Assembly (NCBI RefSeq): GCF_001591665.1
Contig: NZ_BCVI01000003.1
Coordinates: 1-64,000 of the forward strand
From: Neobacillus soli NBRC 102451
GTDB taxonomy: Bacteria > Bacillota > Bacilli > Bacillales > Cytobacillaceae
Reading direction: 5' to 3'
Length of the DNA: 64,000 bases
The notes below the pieces were generated by a model. The model worked only from the letters and a program-made list of their open reading frames with translations. It made no database searches and was not told the DNA's origin. Below, piece by piece: positions 25,442-33,883 of this stretch (within the stretch, counting starts at the first letter, position 1; each line of letters starts with the position of its first letter). A program made the translations under genes and the position numbers.

Positions 25442-25943
25442 TCTTTAATGATTGACATCTTTCTTGAATAATGCTTGTTCTATCCCGTAATTTATGGCGA
25501 TGAACCAGGGCGTTATTCGTGGGATCACTTTCTTTCCCCCATAAAAAGCCTTTTTGTTGACAAACCTTTTCACACAATGTGATTAAGTGTGGATCACAGA
25601 TCGGTAAATCAAAGCTTTGATAGGCTGTTTCTTTTTGGATATCAGATAAACGCCCTTTTAAAAAATGATCAAGGTGTATTTTATCTAAACCAAGTTTTGT
25701 TAATGAATCAGCTTGAAATTCAAAAATATGCATTGCCTTTTCTAACGTTCTTTTAGCCCCTATAAAGTTGCTTCTGCGATGATGGTATGAAGAAACTGCC
25801 ACTAAAATAAGCCCCACCCAAATGGAATCTTTGTTTCCGGAATCTGTCTTTTTCCAATAGTCCTCCAGTAGTTCATGACACTCGAAATAATCCCTATCAC
25901 CGTGAAAATGGGCTAGAAATTGAATATACTCTTTTGGGTACAA
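25422..25943 (-). CDS. ypuF: DUF309 family protein YpuF
   Basis: A 173-residue soluble helical protein. The DUF309 signature is FHGDRDYFECHELLEDYWK (residues 13-31), with conserved His, Glu-Cys-His-Glu that could bind metal. Length and location between ribT and scpA match YpuF. The start is TTG at 25943 with CAGGAG upstream; MYPKEYIQFL is the usual family N-terminus. Function unknown. Confidence 0.85.
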   Translation of the reverse strand: MYPKEYIQFLAHFHGDRDYFECHELLEDYWKKTDSGNKDSIWVGLILVAVSSYHHRRSNFIGAKRTLEKAMHIFEFQADSLTKLGLDKIHLDHFLKGRLSDIQKETAYQSFDLPICDPHLITLCEKVCQQKGFLWGKESDPTNNALVHRHKLRDRTSIIQERCQSLKIRKGSE

Positions 25944-26037
25944 GTAATCGTCTCCTGACCTGACAACCTTATTAGTGTCTAGTTTATCATATTTAGATGG
26001 ATTCCTTTCTTAAAAACCTTCAAGGCAGCAAATAAAA

Positions 26038-26062
26038 TACCCGCCAATCTTGACGGGCACGG
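26038..26062 (-). terminator. Terminator after the YjcZ-type gene
   Basis: On the minus strand CCCGTC and GGCGGG (one G-U pair) form a stem around AAGATT, followed by TATTTTATTT. Confidence 0.6.
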
Positions 26063-26069
26063 CTCATTC

Positions 26070-26159
26070 TTAATAGACCCAGGAAGCACCAACGATTATT
26101 AACAAAATAAATAGAACTACGATTAATGCAAATCCAGCTCCAAATCCGCCATCAACCAT
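26070..26159 (-). CDS. YjcZ family sporulation protein, 29 residues
   Basis: A tiny gene below usual ORF cut-offs. The protein begins MVDGGFGAGFALIVVLFIL and ends in IIVGASWVY, the classic YjcZ/SscA-like pattern: glycine- and phenylalanine-rich head, one hydrophobic helix, and a short aromatic end. Members are made during sporulation; one, SscA, is needed for coat assembly in B. subtilis. AGGAGG stands ten bases before ATG and a terminator follows. The start and stop are read directly; family match is by pattern. Confidence 0.85.
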   Translation of the reverse strand: MVDGGFGAGFALIVVLFILLIIVGASWVY

Positions 26160-26367
26160 ATTCAAATACCTCCTATGAATGTTTTGTACTTTTCTTTGTC
26201 ATCATATGTTGGGTATTTGTCTATTGTTATGGGCAATCATCCTAATTTCATAATAAAGCAACAGAAGGTGGATTTTTCTATTGGATAACCGATATGAATC
26301 CTCTATACTATTAATAGTCAAAGTGAAAACAATGACGAATTATTTTTGAGAATTTTGGTGAGATATA

Positions 26368-27138
26368 ATGCCATATCAAGTGAAAATTGATGCATTTGAA
26401 GGGCCGTTAGATTTGCTCCTCCATTTAATTAATAGGCTGGAAATTGATATATATGATATTCCAGTCGCCCAAATAACTGAGCAATACTTAATGTATATTA
26501 AAACATTGAATGTCCTTAAACTCGATGTTGCCAGCGAGTTTTTGGTTATGGCTGCAACATTACTCGCAATCAAAAGTAAAATGCTATTACCAAAGCATGA
26601 GGAGATAATCGATGAAGAAGATCCCGGGATGTCTTTTGAGGAAGACCCAAGAGATGAGCTTGTCGAGCGTTTGATTGAGTATCGGAAATATAAAGAGGCT
26701 GCCCATGACCTTAAATCGATGGAAGAGGAACGCGCCCTCATCTATACAAAGCCTCCAAGTGACCTTTCGGATTTTGCGAAAGAAAAACAGCCTGAACGGG
26801 CAGAGCTAAATGTTTCCCTCTATGATATGATGGCTGCGTTTCAAAAGTTATTACGAAGAAAAAAATTGCAGCGGCCCATGGCGACGAGGATTGCTCGTCA
26901 GGAAATATCGATTGAAAAAAGAATGACAGAAATAATGGTAGAATTAAGACAGCTTAAAGGACGGAAAAACTTTACTGATCTATTTCCTTATCCCTCGAAG
27001 GATCATGTTGTGGTTACCTTTTTGGCGATTTTGGAGCTTATTAAAAGAAAAGAAATTGACGCCCAGCAACAGGAGAACTTTGGTGATATTTTTGTTGAAG
27101 CTGTAAAGGAAGGGGCAGAAGTGATTGGGAATCATTAA
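26368..27138 (+). CDS. scpA: Segregation and condensation protein A
   Basis: A 256-residue kleisin. The N-terminal motif [21 protein letters not shown] (residues 10-30, shown in part) binds the SMC neck and the C-terminal winged helix binds the SMC head; a charged linker is in the middle. With ScpB and SMC it compacts and separates replicated chromosomes. The start follows TTGGTGAG. It overlaps scpB by 14 bases. Confidence 0.95.
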   Translation: MPYQVKIDAFEGPLDLLLHLINRLEIDIYDIPVAQITEQYLMYIKTLNVLKLDVASEFLVMAATLLAIKSKMLLPKHEEIIDEEDPGMSFEEDPRDELVERLIEYRKYKEAAHDLKSMEEERALIYTKPPSDLSDFAKEKQPERAELNVSLYDMMAAFQKLLRRKKLQRPMATRIARQEISIEKRMTEIMVELRQLKGRKNFTDLFPYPSKDHVVVTFLAILELIKRKEIDAQQQENFGDIFVEAVKEGAEVIGNH

Positions 27139-27712
27139 TTGGAACAGCATCCTCGAAAGTCTTTTGTTTGCGGCTGGGGATGAAGGGCTCTCACTGAAGC
27201 AGCTAGCAGAGGTCTTAGAGGTCGATGAGCAGAAGGCAATGGAAATCATCGAGGATATAAAACAAGAATATGACCAAAACAGCGAAAGGGGTATCATGAT
27301 TGTCCAGCTTGCTGGAACTTATCAGCTTGCAACGAAGAAGGTAAACGCACCCTATTTAAAAAAGCTCGTTGATTCCCCTCATACTACTACACTTTCACAG
27401 GCAGCGTTAGAAACATTGGCAATTATTGCCTATAAACAGCCGATTACTCGCGCTGAAATTGAAGAAATCCGCGGTGTGAAAACAGAAAGGCCGCTCCATA
27501 CGCTAATGTCAAAAGCGTTAATAAAAGAGGTAGGCCGTGCAGAAGGAACGGGAAGAGCCTATTTATATGGGACATCGAAGGAGTTTCTTGACTATTTTGG
27601 CCTAAAAAGCATTGATGAACTCCCACAGCTTCCCGAAAAAACGGAGGATGAATTTATTCAGGAGGAAGCAGATTTGTTTTTTGAGAAATTCAATGAAACA
27701 ATTAATTCCTAA
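27125..27712 (+). CDS. scpB: Segregation and condensation protein B
   Basis: A 195-residue protein of two winged-helix domains; conserved [20 protein letters not shown] (residues about 92-111) and EIEEIRGV are typical. It binds as a dimer to the middle of ScpA. TTG start at 27125 ([18 protein letters not shown]) inside the end of scpA. No obvious terminator follows and the next gene is about 100 bases downstream. Confidence 0.95.
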   Translation: MGIINWNSILESLLFAAGDEGLSLKQLAEVLEVDEQKAMEIIEDIKQEYDQNSERGIMIVQLAGTYQLATKKVNAPYLKKLVDSPHTTTLSQAALETLAIIAYKQPITRAEIEEIRGVKTERPLHTLMSKALIKEVGRAEGTGRAYLYGTSKEFLDYFGLKSIDELPQLPEKTEDEFIQEEADLFFEKFNETINS

Positions 27713-27812
27713 TTTTTAAATATTTATCTGATTTTATGCTAATATAAATCTATGTCGTTCAATATCCTTTTTTCAAAAGGTTCAGATGATTTGGCTAAGG
27801 AGCGGGATTAAT

Positions 27813-28232
27813 TTGCTAATAAAAGAGTGTAAAGGTTTTGAATTAGAAAAGGAAAAATCTAATACTTCTGAGGACTTTTTTAACAGAAGCGAAGTTACTT
27901 TTATCGAAAATGGAGAAGAAAAAACGCTGCACGTTCTCTATGTTAGGTATTTCGATGCAGTCTGTCATGAGTTTACTCCGTACGAGCAAGACCCGATTAT
28001 TGTTCAAGAAGATACTGAGGTAAGTTTTAAGGATATCGTAGCCCTTGTTTGCCTCTTGAAAAATCCAGGTCTACGCAGTCGTAAACGTCTCTATATTAAT
28101 TCTAAGCATGAATTTGCTTCGTATTTTCAAGATATTAATTTTAATAAATTACCTGAAATCTTTATTGCTCTACAACAACAGAAGGGTTTTGAGCTTCGCT
28201 CGCCGCTTGAGTTCATTATGCAGCCGCAATAA
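27813..28232 (+). CDS. Hypothetical protein, 139 residues, not recognised
   Basis: A soluble, acidic-to-neutral protein with no signal peptide or membrane segment. N-terminus is MLIKECKGFELEKEK; there is an internal patterned stretch with NGEEKTLHVLYVRYFDAVCHE, suggesting an alpha/beta fold. TTG at 27813 with AAGGAG nine bases before is preferred over ATG at 27786. It lies between scpB and ypuI, which are adjacent in B. subtilis, and a dispersed repeat begins at its stop codon, so it may be a later insertion. No family assigned. Confidence 0.65.
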   Translation: MLIKECKGFELEKEKSNTSEDFFNRSEVTFIENGEEKTLHVLYVRYFDAVCHEFTPYEQDPIIVQEDTEVSFKDIVALVCLLKNPGLRSRKRLYINSKHEFASYFQDINFNKLPEIFIALQQQKGFELRSPLEFIMQPQ

Positions 28233-28276
28233 GAAAAGCGAAAGTACACTAGCCGCTGGGCGCTGGAGCTAGACAG
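28232..28276 (+). repeat. Dispersed intergenic repeat, short copy
   Basis: AAAAGCG, then TACACTAGCCGCTGGGCGCT and GGAGCTAGACA, match the end of the 7637-7788 element and of 1-65. It starts at the last base of the preceding stop codon and ends 31 bases before ypuI. Confidence 0.85.
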
Positions 28277-28307
28277 TTTTCAAAGTTCAAAGCTTAGGGG
28301 GATTTTT

Positions 28308-28796
28308 ATGGGGAACACGCTGGTAAAATCACAACTAAATGATGTAAAGGATTTTTTAGGTAGGTCTATTTCAATACTCGAGGGTTTTTTAAATGAAACA
28401 ACCATCTCGCAACTGAATTTAGAAAATGATGAAGAACGCCTATACAATAAATTAATCTTTTCAAACTTTCGAAAGTTAATTGTGTATAGCGAAGAAAGTT
28501 TTGAAGTGTGTTCGGTTATTCTGCAGAGCACTTCTTTTCAAAAAGCAGCAGCTGAGAAAACCCTTTATAAAATTTACCATCAATGTATTGAGGAGTTTTT
28601 CTCTCCGAAAAACGATGCTTGGTTCGAGGATAGCAGGGCAGCCTATACGGGTAGGAATGCGATTAAGTTTTATCGAAATGTGCCTGAAAGTGTTGTCAAG
28701 CTTGTTAAAGGTTTAGAAGGCGAATTCCAGCGGATTAGGGAAGAACTTGAATTTTATGAAACGGATTACCGGACAAAGATGATCCAATCAAAATAA
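28308..28796 (+). CDS. ypuI: DUF3907 family protein YpuI
   Basis: A 162-residue helical protein, shorter than B. subtilis YpuI (about 179) but with the same pattern: an N-terminal amphipathic helix (VKDFLGRSISILEGFLNE) and a central FFSPKNDAWFEDSRAAYTGR. Position downstream of scpB and upstream of dacB agrees. Start ATG follows AAAGCTTAGGGGG. Function unknown. Confidence 0.8.
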   Translation: MGNTLVKSQLNDVKDFLGRSISILEGFLNETTISQLNLENDEERLYNKLIFSNFRKLIVYSEESFEVCSVILQSTSFQKAAAEKTLYKIYHQCIEEFFSPKNDAWFEDSRAAYTGRNAIKFYRNVPESVVKLVKGLEGEFQRIREELEFYETDYRTKMIQSK

Positions 28797-28850
28797 AACT
28801 GAAGCTTCCCGTGCGGGGTATGGTTTATAACCTAACTCTTTTTATTTTTT

Positions 28851-28884
28851 AAAAGGCTGTCCATATAATGGGCAGCCTTTTATC
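28851..28884 (+). terminator. Terminator after ypuI
   Basis: AAAAGGCTGTCC (28851-28862) pairs with GGGCAGCCTTTT (28870-28881) with one G-U pair. Confidence 0.8.
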
Positions 28885-28930
28885 CTGTTCTTAATTAGTC
28901 TAATTCTTCATACCATTTAGGTAGATGAAT

Positions 28931-29854
28931 ATGAAAAACAGTTGGTTAGGAATGAGGGATATAGTGGACCGTTTCAGCCGGTATGTAAACGAATTATTTG
29001 AATGGAATGAGCAAATGAAACAGTTTCTCGAATCAGAGGAGGTTGGTCAAAACTCTGAATTATGGGAACAGCTTGATGATTTCACTGAGTTAATCGAAGG
29101 GACTGACCGGCAGTTATCCAATGAAGAGCTCCTTAGCCTTCAAGCAAAAGCTGAACATATTCATGAGCATATGGAAAATTACTTTAAAAGGAAACAGGAA
29201 GTTGGTACCATTTGGGTGGTTGAAAAAACGCTTCAGCCGGGAGAACATAGCCTCCCCGAACTTCCCTACCCTTATAATGCATTAGAACCGTTTATATCAG
29301 AGGAAATTATGAAGCTACACCATGATATACACCATCGTTCCTATGTTGATGGCCTGAATAAGGCAGAACTTAATCTAAAAAAGGCAAGGGAAACAAATGA
29401 TTTCTCATTGATCAAACATTGGTCCCGAGAGCTTGCTTTTCATGGTTCTGGTCATTACCTTCATACAATTTTTTGGAATAACATGAGTCCAAACGGTGGT
29501 GGAACTCCACAAGGTCTATTAAAGGATGAAATCAAACATTACTTTGGGAGTTTTGCAGCATTTAAACAGCATTTCTCTGAAGCTGCTAAGCAAGTGGAAG
29601 GCGTTGGCTGGGCCCTTTTGGTTTGGTCCCCGCGGGCCAGGCATTTGGAGGTATTACAATCTGAACGGCATATGCTGTTGACACAGTGGGATACCATTCC
29701 ACTTCTTGTTCTAGATGTTTGGGAACATGCATTTTACCTTCAATATAAAAACAAAAGGGCTGAATATGTGGATAACTGGTGGAATTTAGTCAATTGGCAT
29801 AATGTTGAATCTAGATTTGAAAAAGCAGCAGATAAAAAGTGGTCTACTGTATAA
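28931..29854 (+). CDS. Fe/Mn superoxide dismutase with N-terminal extension (SodF-like)
   Basis: About 307 residues. The first 95 are a helical, acidic extension outside the catalytic core. The SOD core then begins at HSLPELPYPYNALEPFIS. The four metal ligands appear conserved: His in KLHHDIHHRSYV, His in GSGHYLHTIFWN, and Asp and His in LDVWEHAFYLQY. Extended forms like this (SodF in B. subtilis, about 281 residues) accompany the shorter main SodA. ATG at 28925 or 28931 could be the start. It sits between ypuI and dacB, which are neighbours in B. subtilis, so it is probably an inserted gene. Confidence 0.85.
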   Translation: MKNSWLGMRDIVDRFSRYVNELFEWNEQMKQFLESEEVGQNSELWEQLDDFTELIEGTDRQLSNEELLSLQAKAEHIHEHMENYFKRKQEVGTIWVVEKTLQPGEHSLPELPYPYNALEPFISEEIMKLHHDIHHRSYVDGLNKAELNLKKARETNDFSLIKHWSRELAFHGSGHYLHTIFWNNMSPNGGGTPQGLLKDEIKHYFGSFAAFKQHFSEAAKQVEGVGWALLVWSPRARHLEVLQSERHMLLTQWDTIPLLVLDVWEHAFYLQYKNKRAEYVDNWWNLVNWHNVESRFEKAADKKWSTV

Positions 29855-29874
29855 TTTAATAATTCTACGGAAGG

Positions 29875-29898
29875 CTCGCCACTCGGGCGAGTTTTCTT
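29875..29898 (+). terminator. Terminator after superoxide dismutase gene
   Basis: CTCGCC (29875-29880) pairs with GGCGAG (29886-29891), followed by TTTTCTTT. Confidence 0.75.
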
Positions 29899-30011
29899 TA
29901 TTAATTGTCATAAGAGAACTCGTCCTGCATAAACTTGTACAAGTAAAAAGAAAAGCAGAAGCGTCTGGGCGCCTCTGCTGGAGAACTTAACAAGGGGATG
30001 AGGTTAATCTT

Positions 30012-31160
30012 ATGAGAATGAGTTTGAAGCTAGTTATTTTTTTCCTCATGGTCTCACTATTCATTGCTAACATTCCTCAAAAGGTGGATGCTTCCCTTGG
30101 AGTAAGTGCCGCGAGTGCTGTCTTGTTAGAGCAGAAATCTGGTCGTATCCTTTTTGAGAAAGATGCACACACAAAAAGACGCATCGCTAGTATAACAAAA
30201 ATCATGACAGCGGTGCTGGCAATTGAATCGGGGAAAATGAATAAATATGTAAAAGTGAGTGAAAAAGCAACCCGTGCTGAAGGGTCATCAGTCTATTTAA
30301 AGCCAGGCGAAAGGATTAAGCTAAATGATTTAGTTTATGGGTTGATGCTCAGGTCTGGAAATGATACAGCTGTCGCAATCGCTGAATATGTAGGTGGGAG
30401 TGTAGATGGATTTGCCTACTTAATGAATAAAAAGGCGAAGGAAATCGGAATGTATGATAGTCATTTTGCCAATCCACATGGACTGGATGATCATGAAAAT
30501 CACTATTCAACCGCGTATGACATGGCCATTTTAATGCGCTATGCTATGCAAAACAAAACATTTCAAGAAATTTCAGGTACGAGAGTTTATAAAGCCCCAA
30601 ATCCTACAGAAAATTGGGATCGTGAATGGAATAACAAAAATCGCCTGCTATCAAAATATAAATATTGTACGGGCGGGAAAACGGGCTTTACAAAAAGAGC
30701 GAAAAGAACACTTGTGACCACCGCGACAAAAGGGGATATGGATTTAATTGCAGTTACTTTGAATGGACCAGATGATTGGAATGACCATATATCCATGTAT
30801 GAAGGCGGATTTAAGGGATATGATATGGCGGAGGTCGTCCCTGAGGGGAAACTTGATATCGCAAAAGGTAAATTTTATAAAAATCATTTGTATATAAAGA
30901 GTTCAATTGTTTACCCTGCTACCAGCGAGGAAATGGATTTGTTTTCTGTTAAGTATAAGTTGAATAAGCCGCAGAAGAAATGGAAGAGTTCAAAACAAAA
31001 TGAAAGAATAGTTGGAAAGGCTGCCGTTTACTTGGATGGAAGAATAGTAGAGGAAACACCGATTTATTACGAGTATATTCCCAAAAAGGAGAAAAAAGGA
31101 TGGTTTGATTTTGTAAAGGAAATATTTCTATCTATCATTGGTGTGAGAACATATGGTTAA
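30012..31160 (+). CDS. dacB: D-alanyl-D-alanine carboxypeptidase DacB (PBP5*)
   Basis: A 382-residue penicillin-binding protein made in the mother cell. Signal peptide residues 1-27; active site Ser60-x-x-Lys63 in RIASITKIM, RSGNDTAVA, and GGKTGFTKRA. The C-terminal domain and an amphipathic end (GWFDFVKEIFLSIIG) follow. It lowers cross-linking of the spore cortex. AAGGGGATGAGG stands upstream. It overlaps spmA by eight bases, forming the dacB-spmA-spmB operon. Confidence 0.93.
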   Translation: MRMSLKLVIFFLMVSLFIANIPQKVDASLGVSAASAVLLEQKSGRILFEKDAHTKRRIASITKIMTAVLAIESGKMNKYVKVSEKATRAEGSSVYLKPGERIKLNDLVYGLMLRSGNDTAVAIAEYVGGSVDGFAYLMNKKAKEIGMYDSHFANPHGLDDHENHYSTAYDMAILMRYAMQNKTFQEISGTRVYKAPNPTENWDREWNNKNRLLSKYKYCTGGKTGFTKRAKRTLVTTATKGDMDLIAVTLNGPDDWNDHISMYEGGFKGYDMAEVVPEGKLDIAKGKFYKNHLYIKSSIVYPATSEEMDLFSVKYKLNKPQKKWKSSKQNERIVGKAAVYLDGRIVEETPIYYEYIPKKEKKGWFDFVKEIFLSIIGVRTYG

Positions 31161-31740
31161 TTATATCTGGGTCTTCATGACAATAATCGGAGTTGTCTTT
31201 GCGCTGATTAATGGGACGATGGCAGAAGTGAATAAAGCAATTTTTGATGGTGCGAAGGAAGCGGTGACCCTGTGTATTGGACTTATTAGTGTCCTTGTCT
31301 TTTGGCTTGGAATCATGCGAATTGCAGAAGAATCCGGGCTTCTTAAAAGTCTGACTAAACTTTTTCGCCCGCTTGTCAAACGTTTATTTCCGGAAGTTCC
31401 GCCAAACCACCCGGCTATGGGATATATCTTATCAAATATGATTTCTAACATGTTCGGCTTGGGGAATGCAGCCACCCCACTAGGCATCAAGGCGATGGAG
31501 GAACTTCAAAAACTAAATGGAGGAATAAATTCTGCCAGTAGGTCAATGGTCACCTTTTTGGCGATTAATACGGCAAGTATTACTATTATTCCAACAACCG
31601 TCATTGCGATTAGAATGACGTATCATTCTGCCTCCCCGACAGAAATTGTTGTCCCAACCATCATTGCGACCATCATCTCAGCAGCAGGAGCAATCGTAAT
31701 TGACCGTTACTTTTATTATCGTAGAAGCCGAAAAGGATGA
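31153..31740 (+). CDS. spmA: Spore maturation protein A
   Basis: A 195-residue membrane protein with nucleoside-recognition (Gate) domain features, such as NMFGLGNAATPLGIKAMEEL around residue 98. Four to five hydrophobic segments. With SpmB and DacB it is needed for proper dehydration of the spore core. Length and order match B. subtilis. Confidence 0.93.
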   Translation: MVNYIWVFMTIIGVVFALINGTMAEVNKAIFDGAKEAVTLCIGLISVLVFWLGIMRIAEESGLLKSLTKLFRPLVKRLFPEVPPNHPAMGYILSNMISNMFGLGNAATPLGIKAMEELQKLNGGINSASRSMVTFLAINTASITIIPTTVIAIRMTYHSASPTEIVVPTIIATIISAAGAIVIDRYFYYRRSRKG

Positions 31741-31746
31741 TTCTCT

Positions 31747-32283
31747 ATGCAGCTAATCTCGGTTATTTCGTTGACATTTATCCCTTTATTAATTGGGTTT
31801 ATTCTTCTATACGGTACATTCAAACAAGTACCAACCTATGAAAGCTTTGTAGAAGGCGGAAAGGAAGGAATAAAGATAGCCGTCTCCATCATCCCCTTTC
31901 TAGTGGGGATGATGGTTTCCATCTCAATATTCCGCGCATCGGGTGCATTGGACGCATTAATGAAATGGATCCGGCCGTTGATGAACGCTATGGGAGTGCC
32001 GGCTGAAATTGTGCCCTTGTTAATTATCAGGCCAATTTCCGGTACGGCAGCGCTTGGAATGACCAGTGATTTAATTGCCGTATATGGCCCAGATACTTTT
32101 ATTGGACGGCTGGCATCCGTTTTGCAAGGAAGTACGGACACTACCTTTTACGTGTTAACCGTCTATTTTGGTGCGGTGGGGATCAAAAAAATGGGAGATG
32201 CCCTTAAAGTAGGTCTCCTTGCCGACGTTTTTGGTATTATCGTCGCAATTATAGTGGTGGCCTTTGTATTTGGAACAAAATAA
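31747..32283 (+). CDS. spmB: Spore maturation protein B
   Basis: A 178-residue membrane protein, partner of SpmA, also a Gate-domain protein. RPISGTAALGMTSDLIA and LQGSTDTTFYVLTVYFG are conserved. Starts six bases after spmA. It ends the operon, with a terminator 10 bases later. Confidence 0.93.
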   Translation: MQLISVISLTFIPLLIGFILLYGTFKQVPTYESFVEGGKEGIKIAVSIIPFLVGMMVSISIFRASGALDALMKWIRPLMNAMGVPAEIVPLLIIRPISGTAALGMTSDLIAVYGPDTFIGRLASVLQGSTDTTFYVLTVYFGAVGIKKMGDALKVGLLADVFGIIVAIIVVAFVFGTK

Positions 32284-32293
32284 TTTATCGGGA

Positions 32294-32336
32294 AAAAGCA
32301 AGTTTCTTTCATTAGAAGCATGCTTTTTTATTTTTG
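32294..32336 (+). terminator. Terminator of dacB-spmAB
   Basis: AAAAAGCA pairs with TGCTTTTT across an 18-base loop that has further weak pairing, followed by ATTTTT. Confidence 0.6.
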
Positions 32337-32403
32337 ACAATAACAGTTACTTTGAAAAGTGGAGGAATTGTGTCATAATTCATTAGGATAGAATAATGAA
32401 TTC

Positions 32404-32459
32404 GTTTCCTAGCAAATAGGAAACATTCCTATTGCTGATAGAGTAAACAACGGTATAAT
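32404..32459 (+). promoter_or_regulatory. rluB promoter with an upstream inverted repeat
   Basis: TTGCTG (32432-32437) and TATAAT (32454-32459) are 16 bases apart, 44 bases before rluB. Upstream, GTTTCCT (32404-32410) and AGGAAAC (32418-32424) form a perfect seven-base inverted repeat of unknown role. Confidence 0.5.
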
Positions 32460-32502
32460 ACGCTGCGTTACTTTATATACAGATAAATATGAGGTGGAAT
32501 TA

Positions 32503-33240
32503 ATGGAAAGATTGCAAAAAGTAATTGCTCGTGCAGGTATTGCTTCAAGAAGAAAAGCTGAAGACCTGATTAAAGAAGGCAGAGTGAAGGTAAATGGAAA
32601 GGTTGTTACCGAGCTTGGCGTAAAGGTTTCTTCTAATGATAAGGTAGAAGTAAATGAAATTCAGATTGAGAAAGAAGAGCCCGTTTATTTTCTTTTATAT
32701 AAACCAAGAGGGGTTATCTCTAGCGTGAATGACGAAAAGGGCAGAAAAGTTGTCACTGATTTCTTTCCATTGCTTAAAGAAAGAATTTTTCCAGTGGGCC
32801 GTCTTGATTATGATACATCTGGATTATTGTTATTAACGAATGACGGGGAATTTGCCAATTTACTGATGCATCCAAGCAATGAAATTGAAAAGGTTTATGT
32901 CGCCAAAACAAAGGGAATCCCCTTAAAAGAGAACCTCAGGAAATTAGAAAAAGGGATTCGTCTGGAAGATGGGAAAACTGCACCAGCTAAAGTCAAAATG
33001 CTTTCTGGGGATAAGAAGAAGGAAACGGCTATTGTTGAAATTACCATCCATGAAGGACGAAATCGCCAGGTTAGAAGGATGTTTGAAGCCATTGGCCATG
33101 ATGTCCTGAAATTAAAACGCGAACAGTATGGTTTCTTGACTTTACATGGTTTGAAAGCTGGCGAGGCAAGAGAGCTAACCCACCATGAAGTAAAGCTGTT
33201 GAGGGCTTCGGCATTACAGGTCTCTAAAAAAAATTCATAA
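32503..33240 (+). CDS. rluB: 23S rRNA pseudouridine synthase RluB
   Basis: A 245-residue RsuA-family enzyme. Residues 1-60 form the S4 RNA-binding domain; the catalytic Asp is in GRLDYDTSGLLLLTND (around residue 104). It makes pseudouridine in helix 89 of 23S rRNA. MERLQKVIARAGIASRRKAE is the usual N-terminus; GTG at 32494 would add three residues. Precedes resA, as in B. subtilis. Confidence 0.93.
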   Translation: MERLQKVIARAGIASRRKAEDLIKEGRVKVNGKVVTELGVKVSSNDKVEVNEIQIEKEEPVYFLLYKPRGVISSVNDEKGRKVVTDFFPLLKERIFPVGRLDYDTSGLLLLTNDGEFANLLMHPSNEIEKVYVAKTKGIPLKENLRKLEKGIRLEDGKTAPAKVKMLSGDKKKETAIVEITIHEGRNRQVRRMFEAIGHDVLKLKREQYGFLTLHGLKAGEARELTHHEVKLLRASALQVSKKNS

Positions 33241-33337
33241 ATTCGTCACAATTAATTTCTATGTTAACACTATGCCAGTATTGGAAAATGCTATAATTTA
33301 GACAATCTGTGTCGCGTAAGTACCGGGAGGGTTTTTT

Positions 33338-33862
33338 ATGAAAAAACGGCGATTAATCATAAGGACCATTATTTTGTTTATTCTAGGTGCAGCCGTTGCC
33401 TATACACTTTACGAAAATCTTACAAAAGATAATAAACAAAAAGTGGCGGTTGGTGAAGCAGCGCCTGATTTTGCGTTGGTCGATATGCAAGGAAATAAAC
33501 ATCGTCTATCTGAATATAAGGGACAGGGTGTTTTCTTAAACTTTTGGGGGACATGGTGCCCGCCCTGTAAGAAGGAAATGCCATATATCAATAATCAGTA
33601 CCATCAATTTAAGGACAAAGGGGTTCAGCTTATGTCTGTAGATATACAGGAATCCCCTTTAGCCGTTAGTCAATTTGCCGACCGCCTTAAGCTGGACTTT
33701 CCAATTATGATTGATACCGACAAAGAAGTCATGAATACATATGGAATTGATTTACTTCCAGCTACATTTTTAATTGATAAAAATGGAAAGGTATTAAAAT
33801 ATCACACAGGTGAGCTATCTGAAGATAAGATAAGGGAATTTATGGAGAAAATCAAACCTTAA
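33338..33862 (+). CDS. resA: Thiol-disulfide oxidoreductase ResA
   Basis: A 174-residue membrane-anchored thioredoxin-like protein. One N-terminal helix (residues 7-24) and the active site WCPPC with Cys74 and Cys77, the numbers known for B. subtilis ResA. It reduces the haem-binding cysteines of apocytochrome c on the outer face of the membrane. TATAAT at 33292-33297 is a likely -10. GGGAGGG precedes ATG. First of the resABC genes. Confidence 0.95.
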   Translation: MKKRRLIIRTIILFILGAAVAYTLYENLTKDNKQKVAVGEAAPDFALVDMQGNKHRLSEYKGQGVFLNFWGTWCPPCKKEMPYINNQYHQFKDKGVQLMSVDIQESPLAVSQFADRLKLDFPIMIDTDKEVMNTYGIDLLPATFLIDKNGKVLKYHTGELSEDKIREFMEKIKP

Positions 33863-33883
33863 GGTTGTAGGGGAGTTTTTTCA

